Made by a program: the position numbers and the translations under genes. Shown piece after piece: positions 10,881 to 23,368 of a DNA stretch of 64,000 nt. Source of the stretch: Sambucus nigra (lineage: Eukaryota > Streptophyta > Magnoliopsida > Dipsacales > Adoxaceae); contig OX422216.1 in the NCBI GenBank assembly GCA_949130495.1, positions 364,646,605-364,710,604 of the forward strand, read 5' to 3'. A model generated the notes under the pieces. That model was not told the origin of the DNA. It searched no databases and saw only the letters and a list, made by a program, of their open reading frames with translations. Each line of letters begins with the position of its first letter. Position 1 is the first letter of the stretch.

Positions 10881-11451
10881 CTCTGTGTTGATGTAAAAAA
10901 TTAGATCGCTCTAATTATTCAATCACAGATAAATAAAATGAGACAAAGATTTTTAAAGTGGTTCAGCCTTATAAGAATGGCCTACGTCCACTGTTATGTT
11001 ATTGCTGAGTGTTTGGAAATTCTCGATTATAAGTTCTATCAAGAAATTCCGGTCCCCTTGAATGAGGGTTGTACAATGTATTTATAGCCTTGAGGCTATC
11101 TTCTGAAAGGGTGATACATTAAATGGTATACATATGAAAGGGTAATACATTTAATGCCCTTTAAGCGTGTGTGTCAAGATTCAATGAATAGTTGAACTGT
11201 TGATTATCTGGCAATCAATGATGTGGCCGAGATGCATCTCGGACCGCCTTAGTTGCTCGTTACTCAAGAGTTCCTCGGAGCGCTGGAGTTCCTCGGAATG
11301 CTGGAGTTCCTCGGTGTATCCTTGTTGCTCGGAGCGAACATGAGTTGGTCGGGGAAATGAACTTCCTCGCTGCTATTGTGCCACGTAGATTGACACGTGT
11401 CTTCGTATTATTCGTCCATATCAGCATACTTATTTTGGTATCAACACTCTG
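10881..11451. mobile_element. Solo LTR inserted in Tat gag, with 5-bp TSD
   Basis: The LTR occupies 10886-11446 (561 bp, TGTTGATG...TATCAACA) and is flanked by CTCTG at 10881-10885 and 11447-11451. It is clearly related to the element's own LTRs but differs by indels and an extra CTCGGAATGCTGGAGTTC unit, so it comes from another family member. No internal sequence remains, consistent with LTR-LTR recombination. A sense-strand TATAAATA is at 11079-11086 (minus). Confidence 0.95.
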
Positions 11452-12039
11452 AATGGAACCTTTCCAAGCATCATTTCCTTCCTCGGGCCTATTAGTTCGA
11501 GCAATTGATTGTTCTGAAGTGGCCTCCTAAGATCTATCTTGACGAGCAACTGGTCGTGATTGTACTGATCCTTCTCTTAGATCTGATGGTTGTCGAAAAC
11601 TCCTCGACATGGCTTTAGGTGGACTCCTATTCCTCCTAGGGCCTAATCGACTGAAAGGAGACACCCTGCTCAGTCTTTCCAAGGCACTGGTCCTCTCTGG
11701 AGAGAGAGAGTAATACGTTGCTCAGTATCTGTGTCCCGTATTGATGAAGTTTGCCCAGGTTGATAAGAGAAATCATCAGATTCTTCAGTACGATACGCAT
11801 CTGTACGCCTGGATCGTGAAGAAAGCAAATAGGTTTGCCTCTGACCACTTCACTGTCCCGAATGTGCAGGTGCACCGCCATGAAGGGTTTGTATGAGTTG
11901 CCGCATTGTCTCTTGCATGGCAGTTTGTCCTTGAGCCAGATTCGTCATAATTCCAGCCAAATCTGGAGGTGCAGAAGGATTTGGAAGATTTCCAGCATTT
12001 TCAGCGTTTCGATTGCTAGATTCCGGATTACCTGCCATT
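11452..12039 (-). pseudogene. gag: Tat gag N-terminal region
   Basis: The start codon is at 12037-12039, about 60 bp inside the 5' LTR. The N-terminus is Asn/Pro-rich (AGNPESSNRNAENAGN), then a helix with MQETMRQLIQTL, then an Arg/Ser-rich stretch. It is interrupted by TGA near 11850 and at least one frameshift near 11700. The frame resumes across the solo LTR, upstream of 10792. Confidence 0.7.
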
Positions 12040-12083
12040 GATGATGAATGATTTTTGGTGAAAAACGATAACAACAATCGATT

Positions 12084-12100
12084 CCCACAGACGGCGCAAA
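12084..12100 (-). promoter_or_regulatory. Primer-binding site of the Tat element
   Basis: Two bases inside the 5' LTR, the sense strand reads TTTGCGCCGTCTGTGGGA, the usual PBS position and a sequence type common in plant Tat elements. I cannot assign the tRNA from sequence alone. Confidence 0.55.
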
Positions 12101-12102
12101 TC

Positions 12103-12654
12103 TGTTGATGTAAAAAATTAGATTACTCTAATAATTCAATCACAGATAAATAAATGAGACAAAATATTTTAAATTGGTTCAGCCTTATATGAATGGCCTA
12201 CGTCCACTGTTATTTTATTGCTGAGTGTTTGGGAATTCTCGATTTGCCAGTTCTATCAAGAAATTTCGGTCCCCTTGAATGAGGGTGATACAATGTATTT
12301 ATAGCCTTGAGGCTATCATCTGAAAGGGTGATACATTAAATGATATACATATGAAAGGGTAATACATTTAATGCCTTTTAAGCGTGCGTGTCTAAATGAT
12401 AAGCATTCAATGAATAGTTGAACTGTTGATTATCTGGAAATTAATGCTGTGGCCGAGATGCAGCTCGGACCGCCTTAGTTGCTCGTCGTTCAGGAGTTCC
12501 TCGGAGAGTTGGAGTTCCTCGGAGTACACTTGTTGCTCGGAATGAATATGACTTGGTCGGGGAAATAAACTTCCTCGTTGCTATTGTGCCACGTAGATCG
12601 ACACGTGTCTTCTTATTATTCGTCTATATCAGCATACTAATTTTGGTATCAACA
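12103..12654 (-). repeat. 5' LTR of the Tat element
   Basis: It is 552 bp with TGTTGATG...TATCAACA ends. The sense-strand TATAAATA box is at 12296-12303 (minus). It is nearly identical to the partial LTR at 1-461. Confidence 0.95.
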
Positions 12655-12937
12655 TTCGCATTGGAGCAGCTTTTAATTATAGCCTCGTTAAGAGTTTTTC
12701 TATGAGCTATGTGATCCCCTAAGGCCAACGTCTACTTGATTTTAAATTAAATGTGATGGCTCGAGATATGCAAATACTTGGTTGATTAGTGATTTTCGGG
12801 CCAAGGAAGGGTGATGAAATCCCCACCTTATCTTTTTTTTTCCTAAAAAAAATACGAAAAGTAAAAAAAACTAGTCTGACAGTCACAACTTCTTTAATAG
12901 AAAATTGAACAAATCCCCGGCAATGGCGCCAAAAACT
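12655..12937 (-). mobile_element. Athila-like leader fragment with primer-binding site
   Basis: The sense strand carries TGGCGCCATTGCCGGGGA at 12914-12931, the diagnostic Athila PBS, a few bases inside the LTR. Only about 280 bp of the internal leader remain before the Tat LTR begins, so the Tat element probably inserted into it. The rest would lie left of the window. Confidence 0.8.
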
Positions 12938-14305
12938 TGTTTGTCAATTTGTAAAATACCACAAGTGCAGGGGCTATTATAGAATAATGAGTGTAAGTAC
13001 GGGTCGAACCCACAGAGATTTGTTAATTTTATTTTTTTAAAGAATTGAAACTGTCCAACTAGAATAAATGGGATACAAAATATGCAATTACGAATAACGA
13101 AAGTAACACAAGAGATTTGTAAAAAATTAGGATTAGGGGTCCATTTATCACGTAACTAATATTACATACTAATTTAATGTTGTCATTCCCTTTTTATAAC
13201 TGAAATTAAACCGACACTCATCGCGTTGAATTTGGAAAATATGAAAGTTATGTTCGAAATATTTTTAACATCTCTAATAGACGGCTTAAATCCCTATTCC
13301 CTTAGAAAATACAAGTTTTAAAGTTCGCAAATGTATTTAAGCATAGACTATAAAAACAATCAAAGTGTAAGCATAATCCATCAATAATTACTATTTTTAA
13401 ATTTCAAAACTTTATTGACAAAACAATTTTGAAAGTTTTAAAACATACTCTCGTGTCGTTTTAAAATGAATAACGAATCTTTGATAACAACTAAAATAAG
13501 TAGGGAATGAACAACAATGAAATTAACGTGACAATATTAGCTAACTATGATAAACTTCACCCTAGTCCTAATATAAGAATCAAGCTACCATACTGACAGA
13601 GAAATTTCAAGAATAAGTGGAGATTTTCATTAATAAATCAAACTTACAAGAAATTCTCTCACAATAATCTTCGTTCCTCTAAAAAATGATAAAAACTTGG
13701 ACCTAAATTGATTACAATCACTCAAAGTTGCTCCCCAAAATTCCTGTCATATTATGAGCCTGAGGGTCCCTTTTATAGGACAAGTGGTGAGGTATTTGAG
13801 TTGTGGTGGGACTCTGTCTGATTTGCCGAATAGTGTCGAAAGTTATCTCTCCACTCTTTAATCTTTGAATCGGGATAAGTGATCGAATTTTCCCCCACTT
13901 GAAAACTCTTATCTTTTTCTTATTGAACACGCATGCCGAGTTTCATCCAAATTGAAGAATGAAAATTCCAGTCCATTTTTACGATTTCAACAACTTTTTT
14001 CAAACGACTGTAAAAATCAGCTTTTTTGCAGCTTTTTTTAGTTGACCATCAATTTGCACCAAATTCCGTCATTACATGCAAAATTTTTACTAGGCAACTT
14101 TTTCCTCAAATTATCACAACAATAATTTAAATTTATCGAAGTGCACATTTTTTACTTAGAATTGTCGATTTTAATTCAAATTCAATCATTCTCGTATTTT
14201 TTCCTCTTTTTAATCAAATAGTCCTAAGAATTTATTAAATAAACTAAAATGGGACTAACAAAGTATAAATTTGGGTATAAAATATACAAAATAATGCACT
14301 CATCA
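12938..14305 (-). repeat. Athila-like LTR
   Basis: It is about 1.37 kb. The sense strand starts TGATGAGTGCATTATTTTG and ends GACAAACA next to the Athila PBS. The conserved 3' LTR segment with GGGTTCGACCCGTACTTAC is present. Small ORFs inside are not convincing. Confidence 0.82.
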
Positions 14306-14794
14306 ACTCACCTTACCCTCGCGTCGTTGAATGGGTAGATGTTTCTCGGGATATTTGTTTGACGACTTTGATTTCAACCACATATATATCCTATTTATCC
14401 TTATTCTCCATGGGTAGTAGATTGGACTAGACCAGAGGTGACTGCAAGGTCGCCCAGGAATACTTAACATAACTAATGTAATTTTGGTTATGATAGTGTG
14501 TGTGTCCCCACGTGGATATGGATGCATGTATAAATAATTTTGCTTTTATGGGTTACACGCAAGGTAATTTTATGTTTCCATTTTGGTGAAATGATATTAT
14601 CGATACCTTATAAATATTGTTATGCACACATATAATGATGTTTAAGTTTTTCATATTAGTTTTCTATTTTATCCATGGAAAATGAGACTCTGATGAGCAT
14701 GGAGAAAAATGACGAGAAATATTTGCCTTCCTACCAGGCGTAGCAACTTGTGGTTCTCGAGTGCTTGCTTTGGTGTTATGTTTAAATAATGAAA
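14306..14794. other. Unassigned sequence between the Athila LTR and the chromovirus
   Basis: About 490 bp without a recognisable gene. Together with 44113 onward it is the pre-insertion site of the chromovirus, joined through the ACTTT duplication. Confidence 0.6.
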
Positions 14795-14799
14795 ACTTT

Positions 14800-14924
14800 A
14801 GTAAGACCCCATATTTTCATGCATTTATTATTTAATTAATTCGAGAATTCAAAATTACTTGTGTGTCGTAATTTTAATTGAATTAATTATGGCAATTTAT
14901 ACTTAAATATTAATCGGGGAGTAG
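14800..14924 (+). repeat. 5' LTR of the chromovirus, segment 1
   Basis: It matches 31464-31590 of the 3' LTR and is cut after the AGTAG target site (14920-14924). The LTR resumes at 24129. Confidence 0.93.
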
Positions 14925-15929
14925 TGTAACACCCCGATAATAATAATAACGGGTGGCCAGCCCTATACTACATTAAATCAGGAGTTTCAGATGGTCCAGT
15001 CTCAACATCAACTGTCGGTACTATATAATATAGGACTAACTATCCGATATCATATAAGCGAGATGTTAAAATTAAATAAAATATGCAACAGACAACAACC
15101 AACACTACAAAAAAAGAAAGAAAGATGCATGAAAGAACTATGATAAATAAAATGCTAAAATAAAATGAAATAAATAACTACAACTGAATATACCACAAGG
15201 AAGCAAACCCGAATAAGTTGTCGGGTCACAACCAATACAATGACTGAAATAAAATAAATATACACATCTATAAATATCCCTTGGGTATAAACCGGATATA
15301 CAACATGAATCATACCTAGATTTTTAAGGAAGTAGGAAGCGTCTATAAGATACAACCCGCAACAGTCCGCACATGTCACGGCTCCCAAGACTCTGGATAG
15401 AAGGTCATCCGGCATCCATGCGGTAGGACACCTGTAGTATTATACATATATACAGGAAGGAGAGAAAAGTAAACGGGTCAGAGCCCGAGTGTGAAAAATA
15501 TTTAGCAAGTGTGTTAACCGTGCATAATAAATATCGGTGCACATTATTTCATAATTAAAGTGGAATTGCACTCTCGTGAAACCCAAACTCACCTCTCATC
15601 TAGCGGCGCGCACCTATTTGCGTCCTGAAAGTTTTGTTAAATTAATCCAGTTATAAGGACAACCTAACTTATCATAGGCCCAGCCTATACCCACGAGATC
15701 TACCTTCCTATCTTAACCAAGAATCCACTCTTTCTAAACCCACTTAATTAATTTTATAAACATGTATGCCATATTAGGCTTAATAGATTTCGGTTTATAA
15801 TTTATTCAATTATAATTCTTAACACGCTACCAGTATATGTTTGGATTTAATCATATTATTTAATTAATAAACAACATGCATACAAATCATTATTTACAAA
15901 ACTTCTCTCCAATCTCAACATTGTACTAC

Positions 15930-15993
15930 GTTTCGTGCGTGGGGTGTCTCGCAAAGCGAAATCCAAACAAGGAACCACCCCGTTACACTACTC
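15930..15993. repeat. Hairpin motif copy 1
   Basis: The outer stem is GGGGTG (15941-15946) with CACCCC (15976-15981). The inner hairpin is TCGC-AAA-GCGA (15949-15959). Confidence 0.75.
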
Positions 15994-16079
15994 CTGGACA
16001 ACGTCGATCCTAGAGATCCATTATGCCACACATAATTATTTGACAAAACTTTTCTCTAATCTCAACACTGCACTGCGTT

Positions 16080-16140
16080 TCGTGCGTGGGGTGTCTCGCA
16101 AAACGAAATCCAAACAAGTAACCACCCCGTTACACTACTC
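16080..16140. repeat. Hairpin motif copy 2
   Basis: The outer stem is GGGGTG (16088-16093) with CACCCC (16123-16128). The inner stem carries one change (ACGA for GCGA). Confidence 0.75.
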
Positions 16141-17880
16141 CTTGACAATGTCGATCCTAGAGATCCATAATGCCATACATACCATATTATACTACTAAAT
16201 TTTAGACTACAATATGAAAAAAACTAAAAACTCCAATAATATCCATGGGATGATGTAACCGAAATATTCCTTAAATGCGATACATCAACCCCCATCAATC
16301 TAGTACACCATAATCATCCAAGATGTACTCCACAAAGATTCGATATCCTTTCATCTATAGGATATATAAATATATATATATATAGGCATTTTATTCTAAC
16401 CACATATATATATATATATATATACCATAATCCATACCCATGACCAAGTGTACATATCATATCTGATGTACAATGGACATGCACATAATACACACGGCTA
16501 TATATATCACCGATAAAACTGCACCATGTTATCATCTTCCCAGTGCTCGGTTCATGTAGCAACTGGGGACCACCATGGTGGGGCTCAACGACACCCATCT
16601 CGTGGTAACTGACACACACGACGTCCCGGGAAGCGGTCATAGCTCCAAACCGGCAATGAGACGAAACATACCCACCACGTCTCATCCCAAAAATATAAAT
16701 CATATAATATCACACGGGACGACTATGACCTGGGGAATATCCACACCCTGCTCTGTATGCCAGGATGCTCACCCTCTGTGCAAAAACTTCCCAATGATAG
16801 CATGAGCGGGGTATGCTTAACCACATAAGTATATATATCGTTTACATGCACAATATATACACATCCATACGATACCATCATATGATCAAACATTAAACCA
16901 TCACATAAGGTTTAAATATCCATATCATGTATATCCACAACATAAATATATCCATATATTCATATCCATACCGATATATATACACATATTCTCATATCCA
17001 TATATCTATATATACAACTAATTCTCGTTCGTAAATATAAGATATATAAACTCGGCTATAAGTATACATAATCCTCAATATACAAGCCGTCACCATAAAC
17101 TCATTTAAATTTACCTCGATGTGTGAATACAATCCTTCCCTTGAAGCATATTCATCCATTTTACTATGATGAATAGTCTCCCAAAAACACATACATATGT
17201 ATCCCAACCTTAGGGTTATCACCCATAGTTTAGTGTAGGTAACAATCACTACACATTCTATATATCTCCAAAAGGACATTCATGCCTCCAATACTAATTT
17301 CGACTATTGATATATATATATATATAACTAATAGTCCATAAACCTCAACTTAACCCAATTTTATTTCAAGTATTGGAATCCCATCTAAGGTTTAATAGTT
17401 CTAATGAACTCTAAATCTTATTACATTCATAACTTTTTCCTTAAGTCTATACTCCTCAAGGATGCACGACATCTTCTCTCGTCGGTCCTCAATCATATCT
17501 AAACTCACTTAGGACCTCAAGTTAGAACTCTCGTCCCCATTGAGATCCCCCACTATACCTAAAGGTATCTATTATTAATACACGTATAGGCAAAAGAGAC
17601 TATCGATATTCCATTTATAACCATTTCATGATAATTTGCCTCTATCATGATAAAACAATTCGCCAATCACTTAAGTCCTATATTCCTTTCATTACTAAAA
17701 GAGGCATCCCCTCCTCCGAAATCAATTTAACTTAGGCCCGCAAGCCCCTATTCGACCTAGGGCACTATTCCCTAGATCTAATATCATAACCCTCCATAAT
17801 AAGCCCATTAAGAAAGCCCCTAAGAATAAAACTCCAAAAGAAAATGGGTAAAAGAATTTCCCATTTTTGGGTTAAAAATA

Positions 17881-17983
17881 GGGGACCGGTCGACCGCGGG
17901 TCCAAATTTTGCCTACGAAGAAATGCAGTAGGCTTTTCCCTCGAGGCGCGGTCGACCGGTCCCCAGACCGCGGTCGACCGGCC
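17881..17983. repeat. TCGA-centred palindrome cluster (GGTCGACC type)
   Basis: Three interlocking palindromes are built on GGTCGACC, such as GACCGGTCGACCGCGGGTC. The counterpart in the other LTR is at 23244-23368, with one additional unit. Confidence 0.85.
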
Positions 17984-18742
17984 ATACCAGATATCCTGGC
18001 CGATTTCCATTTCTCAACAAAACCCACGAAATTAAAACCCTCAAATTTCTATTCTAACCTCCAAATCTTTATCACAACATGGTTCTAAGCCAATAAATCA
18101 ACCCCAAAGTGATCCCAACCATTTCTACACCATTAAACCCATATTTAAACATTGATTTCAAGATTTAACCCAAAATTTTAGTTTTTGATATTAATACCCA
18201 AAAATCCATTCTTTAACCCACAAATTATGAAATAAAATACACAAATGACTTATTTAGCAAGATTAAACACTTGCCTCGATTTTGTAGAGGTTGGATCGTC
18301 CTCGATGTCGCGGTTGGGCCGAAAATCTCCAAGCTTTCTTCCTCTCTCTCTTCCTTTCCTCTTCTTTTCTTTCTTCTTTTCTCTCTTCTTTCTATTTCTC
18401 TCTTTCTATCAAATGAGAAGGCTTAATCCGTAAGCCTCTTAAGCCTTTAAAAACATAAACCCATTTTTAAATGTTAATACACACTTTAAATGACTCGTTT
18501 ACTCCAATTCGAGTCAAACTGACTTAAAAAGATTCCGGAGCCGAAATAAAACCCAATGGCAGTCATTTTGACTACCTCGACCCTTCCGAATCGATGGTAC
18601 CCTCAAAATCATCATCCGGAATACTTTGAAATATTCTCTATTTTTGGGCCTAAATTCCCAAATTTTAAAATTCTCCAATTTAATTAAATTTTATTTTCCC
18701 AAAAATTTAATTTCTCAGTCTCAAAAATCATGGGGTGTTACA

Positions 18743-20298
18743 ATCTTCCCCCCTTACAAAAATTTCTCCTGCGAAATTTAAGATATGCCTAGGACCTCAA
18801 TCTCATCTAGTCCTTACATCAATCCTCAGGATCACTATACCGATCCTTTCTAGTTCTCACGTCAAACCATATAGATTTTTAAAATCAACTAACCACCCAG
18901 GGCGCCATACACCCCGTACCCGAGCTTCACTCGTAGAATTATAATCAGGCTCCATTAGCCTCATATAGAAATATAACTATTACCAATATAATATCTATAA
19001 CAACATATTAACTATATAAAAGTTTGAAAATTCCCAATGGTTGAACTCTCCTCCATTCCTGACGCTAGCCACCTTCGTGCGGGGGAGGTCTCGCAAGCGA
19101 AATCCAAACAAGGAACCCTCCCAATACACTACTGTGTAGCTAGGTCGGGGATTGAGATTAGTTAAACCAGGGTTTAAGGTTTTATAAAAAGATTTTCATA
19201 TTTTAGATGTTGCCCGAAGGCCTATGTAACAATATAACATTAATAAATTCCGCGTCTTTCGACACGCCAAACAAACACCTCATGTTTAGGACACAAGGCC
19301 TCAACAAATACAACACTCTAACCAACACCTAATTCTCAAAACTAGCACGTATATGGGCTAAATTCTCCGTTCATAACAAATCTACCAAACTTTGAACCTC
19401 TTAGCTATGCAATTCCTTTACATTACATCCACACCTTTCCACAAAATGAATTCTTCCCTCATTGGAACACTAAAATTTCTTTCCCTAGCCTATCCATAAA
19501 CCAATAACCTTAACAATTCACATTCCCAAAATCAATAGAGAAACTCTCTACTAGCTCATTACAAGACAGTTTAATAGCCCAAAAGACGTGGTATAAAGAC
19601 CACATTTGCTCACTCCTCCCCAAAGCCTAATTCTCCTCAAAGAAATATCTTCCTCATAAATCTTTCCTAACCACTTGAAGGACAAAACGCGATTGCGACT
19701 ACTGAAAACTCCCTCAGTCCTACGCAACGATCCCGAGTCTCCAATTTCTTACTCCCTCTTCCCAGAAGGCAATACTCCCGCTGTTGGGACAACTCCATAC
19801 ACCTCACGTCGGGAAAAGTCACCAACACCAGGTTTCCTGACAAAGGTTGACGGGTTTCTCAATCTAAACCTCCCAAGGACTACACTATATACCTCTCCTC
19901 AGACTTACCTTACTAAGTCCAAGATTCGCCATTCGAGTAAATTTCCCCTTCTTACTCAACCACCGATAAATCACCTTGAACCACTGCTATAAATCTCCTC
20001 AATATCTCCGCCGAAATCGGGAAAAAAAAATACCCCCGATTAAAGCGTACCCAAAATATGCTATGGGTATTGTATCTCTAATCCTGTCCTTTCCTAGACG
20101 ACATAATCTAGGTGACGTCTGAAATGAGAGCAACTGTTATCAGAACGTCGATCAAGTGAATACACTTCACAGAAGAAAATAAGCGTAGTGAACACAACAG
20201 TCCTAATAGTAGGGATTTATATCAAGAACGTTAACGGAAGAACGCAGAAAACTCGCACAGATCCTAAAGACTCTAGAACCTGATGCTCTGATACCATC
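18743..20298 (-). other. Internal region of the coding-free element
   Basis: The polypurine tract is at 18743-18757 (sense TAAGGGGGGAAGAT) and the initiator-Met PBS at 20279-20296 (sense TGGTATCAGAGCATCAGG, two bases from the LTR). Between them I see no gag or pol. One copy of the covarying hairpin lies at 19075-19135. The ORF at 19675-19992 is low-complexity and unsupported. Confidence 0.85.
19075..19135. repeat. Hairpin motif copy 3
   Basis: The outer stem is GGGAGG (19083-19088) with CCTCCC (19117-19122), a compensated change relative to copy 1. The inner hairpin is TCGC-AA-GCGA. Confidence 0.75.
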
Positions 20299-21304
20299 TG
20301 TAACACCCCGATAATAATAATAATGGGTGGACAGCCCTATACTACATTAAATCAGGAGTTTCAGATGGTCCAATCTCAACATCAACTGTCGGTACTATAT
20401 AATATATGACTAACTACCCGATATCATGTAAGCGAGATGTTAAAATTAAATAAAATATGCAACAGACAACAACCAACGCTACAAAAAAGGAAAGAAAGAT
20501 GCATGAAAGAACTATGATAAATAAAATGCTAAAATAAAATGAAATAAATAACTATAACTGAATATACCACAAGGAAGCAAACCCGAATAAGTTGTCGGGT
20601 CACAGCCAATACAATGACTGAAATGAAATAAATATACACATCTATAAATAACCCTTGGGTATAAACCCGATATACAACATGAATCCTACCTAGATTTTTA
20701 AGGAAGTAGGAAGCGTCTACAAGATACATCCCGTAAAAGTCCGCACATGTCACGGCTCCCAACACTCTGGATAGAAGGTCATCCGGCATCCATGCGATAG
20801 GACACCTGTAGTATTATACATATATACAGGCAAGAGAGAAAAGTAAACGGGTCAGAGCCCGAGTGTGAAAAATATTTAGCAAGTGTGTTAACCGTGCATA
20901 ATAAATATCGGTCCACATTATTTCATAATTAAAGTGGAATCGCACTCTCGTGAAACCCCAACTCACCTCTCATCTAGCGGCGCGCACCTATTCGCGTCCT
21001 GAAAGTTTTGTTAAATTACACCAATTATAAGGACAACCTAACTTATCATAGGCCCAGCCTATACCCACGAGATATACCTTCCTATCTTAACCCAAGAATC
21101 CACTCTTTCTAAACCCACTTAATTAATTTTATAAACATGTATGCCATATTAGGCTTAATGGATTCCGGTTTATAACTTATTCAATTATAATTCTTAACAC
21201 GCTACCTGTATATGTTTGGATTTAATCATATTATTTAATTAATAAACAACAAGCATACAAATCATTATGGACCAAACTTTTCTCCAATCTCAACATTGTA
21301 CTAT

Positions 21305-21365
21305 TTTTTGTGCGTGGGGTGTCTCGCAAAGCGAAATCCAAACAAGGAACAACCCCGTTACACTA
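21305..21365. repeat. Hairpin motif copy 4
   Basis: The outer stem is GGGGTG (21316-21321) with AACCCC (21351-21356), one mismatch. The inner hairpin is TCGC-AAA-GCGA. Confidence 0.7.
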
Positions 21366-21451
21366 CTCTTGGACAACGTCGATCCTAGAGATCCATTATG
21401 CCACACATAATTATTTGACAAAACTTTTCTCTAATCTCAACACTACACTGC

Positions 21452-21512
21452 GTTTCGTGAGTGGGATGTCTCGCAAAGCGAAATCCAAACAAGGAACCAT
21501 CCCGTTACACAA
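21452..21512. repeat. Hairpin motif copy 5
   Basis: The outer stem is GGGATG (21463-21468) with CATCCC (21498-21503). Both arms changed together relative to copy 1. Confidence 0.75.
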
Positions 21513-23243
21513 CTCCTTGACAATGTCGATCCTATAGATCCATAATGCCATACATACCATATTATACTACTAAATTTTAGACTACAATATGAAAACAACT
21601 AAAAACTCCAATAATATCCTTGGGATGATGTAATCGAAATATTCCTTAAATGCGATACATCAACCCCCATCAATCTAGTACACCATAATCATCCAAGATG
21701 AACTCCACAAAGATTCCATATCCTTTCATCTATAGGATATATAAATATATATATATAGGCATTTTATTCTAACCATATATATATATATATACCATCATCC
21801 ATACCCATGACCAAGTGTACATATCATATCTGATGTACAATGGACATGCACATAATACACACGGCTATATATATCGCCGATAAAACTGTACCATGCTATC
21901 ATCTTCCCAGTGCCCGGCTCACATAGCAACTGGGGACCACCATGGTGGGGCTCAACAACACCCATCTCGTGGTAACTCACACACACGACGTCCCGGGAAG
22001 CGGTCATAGATCCAAATCGGCAATGAGACGAAACATACGCACCACGTCTCATCCCAAAAATATAAATCATATAATATCACACGGGACGACTATGACCTGG
22101 GGAATATCCACACCCTGCTCTATATGCCAGGATGCTCACCCTCTGCGCGGAAACTTCCCAATGATAGAATGAGCGGGGTATTCTTAACCACATAAGTATA
22201 TATATCGTTTGCATGCACAATATATACACATCCATATGATCCCATCATATGATCAAACATTAAACTATCACATAAGGTTTAAGTATCCATATCATGTATA
22301 TCCACAACATAAGTATATCCATATATTCATATCCATACAGATATATATACACATATTCTCATATCCATATATCTATATATACAACTAATTCTCGTTTGTA
22401 AATATAAGATATATAAACTCGGCTATAAGTATTCATAATCCTCAATATACAAGCCGTCACCACAAACTCATTTAAATTTACCTCGATGTGTGAATACAAT
22501 CCTTCCCTTGAAGCATATTCATCCATTTTCCTATGATGAATAGTCTCCCAAAAATACATACATATGTATCCAAACCTTAGGGTTATCACCCATAGTTTAA
22601 TGTAGGTAACAATCACTACACATTCTATATATCTCCAAAAGGACATTCATGCCTCCAATACTAATTTTGACTATTGATATTTATATATAACTAATAGTCC
22701 ATAAACCTCAACTTAACCCAACTTTATTTCAAGTATTGGAATCCCATATAAGGTTTAATAGTTCTAATGAACTCTAAATCTTATTACATTCATAACTTTT
22801 TCCTTTAGTTTATACTCCTCAAGGATGCACGACATCTTCTCTCGTCGATCCTCAATCATATCTAAACTCAGTTAGGACCTCAAGTTAGAACTCTCGTCCC
22901 CACTGAGATCCCCCACTATACCTAAAGGTATCCATTATTAATACACGTATAGGCAAAAGAGACTATCGCTATTCCATTTATAACCATTTCATGATAATTT
23001 GCCTCTATCATGATAAAACAATCCGCCAATCACTTAAGTCATATATTCCTTTCATTACTAAAAGAGGCATCCCCTCCTCCAAAATCAATTTAACATTGGC
23101 CCGCAAGCCCCTATTCGACCTAGGGCACTATTCCCTAGATCTAATATCATAACCCTCCATAATAAGCCCATTAAGAAAGCCCCTAAGAATAAAACTCCAA
23201 AAGAAAAGGGGTAAAAGAATTTCCCATTCTTGGGTTAAAAACA

Positions 23244-23368
23244 GGGAACCGGTCGACCGGTACCAGACCCCCGGTCGACCGTGGGTCCAAATTTTGCCTA
23301 CGAATAAATGCAGTAGACTTTTCCCTCGAGGCGCGATCAACCGGTCCCCAGACCGCGGTCGACCGGCC
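23244..23368. repeat. TCGA-centred palindrome cluster, second LTR copy
   Basis: It is equivalent to 17881-17983 but carries an additional GGTCGACCGG unit. Mutation to GATCAACCGG has broken one palindrome. Confidence 0.85.

Larger units (their letters stand above)
1..12654 (-). mobile_element. Tat-type Ty3/gypsy retrotransposon, nearly complete, non-autonomous
   Basis: The element reads right to left: 5' LTR 12103-12654, gag-pol, a plus-strand antisense gene module, and a 3' LTR at 1-461 cut by the window edge. LTR ends are TGTTGATG...TATCAACA. The visible 461 bp of the left LTR align with the right one without indels and with 6 mismatches counted by eye, so about 91 bp lie outside the window. 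Two RNase H domains and antisense ORFs between pol and 3' LTR are known features of the Tat lineage. The right flank begins TTCGC; its partner TSD is off-window. Multiple stops and a solo LTR in gag make this copy defective. Confidence 0.92.
14925..18742 (-). repeat. 3' LTR of the coding-free element
   Basis: It is 3818 bp, about 3% diverged from 20299-24128 over the 320 bp I compared. It contains TA-rich microsatellites near 16367-16430, two copies of the covarying hairpin motif (15941 and 16088) and a TCGA palindrome cluster at 17881-17983. ORFs inside (for example 16314-16703) have no recognisable homology. Confidence 0.93.

Noticed and set aside
10886..12654. A short two-LTR element between 10886 and 12654
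   Set aside because: The 10886-11446 copy has its own CTCTG target duplication and differs from the outer LTRs, while 1-461 and 12103-12654 match each other. It is a solo LTR, not a terminal repeat of this element.
15930..15993. Hammerhead ribozyme in the hairpin motif
   Set aside because: The CTGATGA and GAAA core sequences of hammerheads are not present in the right arrangement on either strand.
16314..16703. 129-codon minus ORF and its counterpart at 21795-22070
   Set aside because: Same frame in both LTR copies, but only because the LTRs are duplicates. Internal stops differ and there is no homology.
20279..20296. Possible tRNA gene fragment near CTCTGATACCAT
   Set aside because: It is the reverse complement of the initiator-Met primer-binding site at the LTR border. 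No tRNA fold is present.
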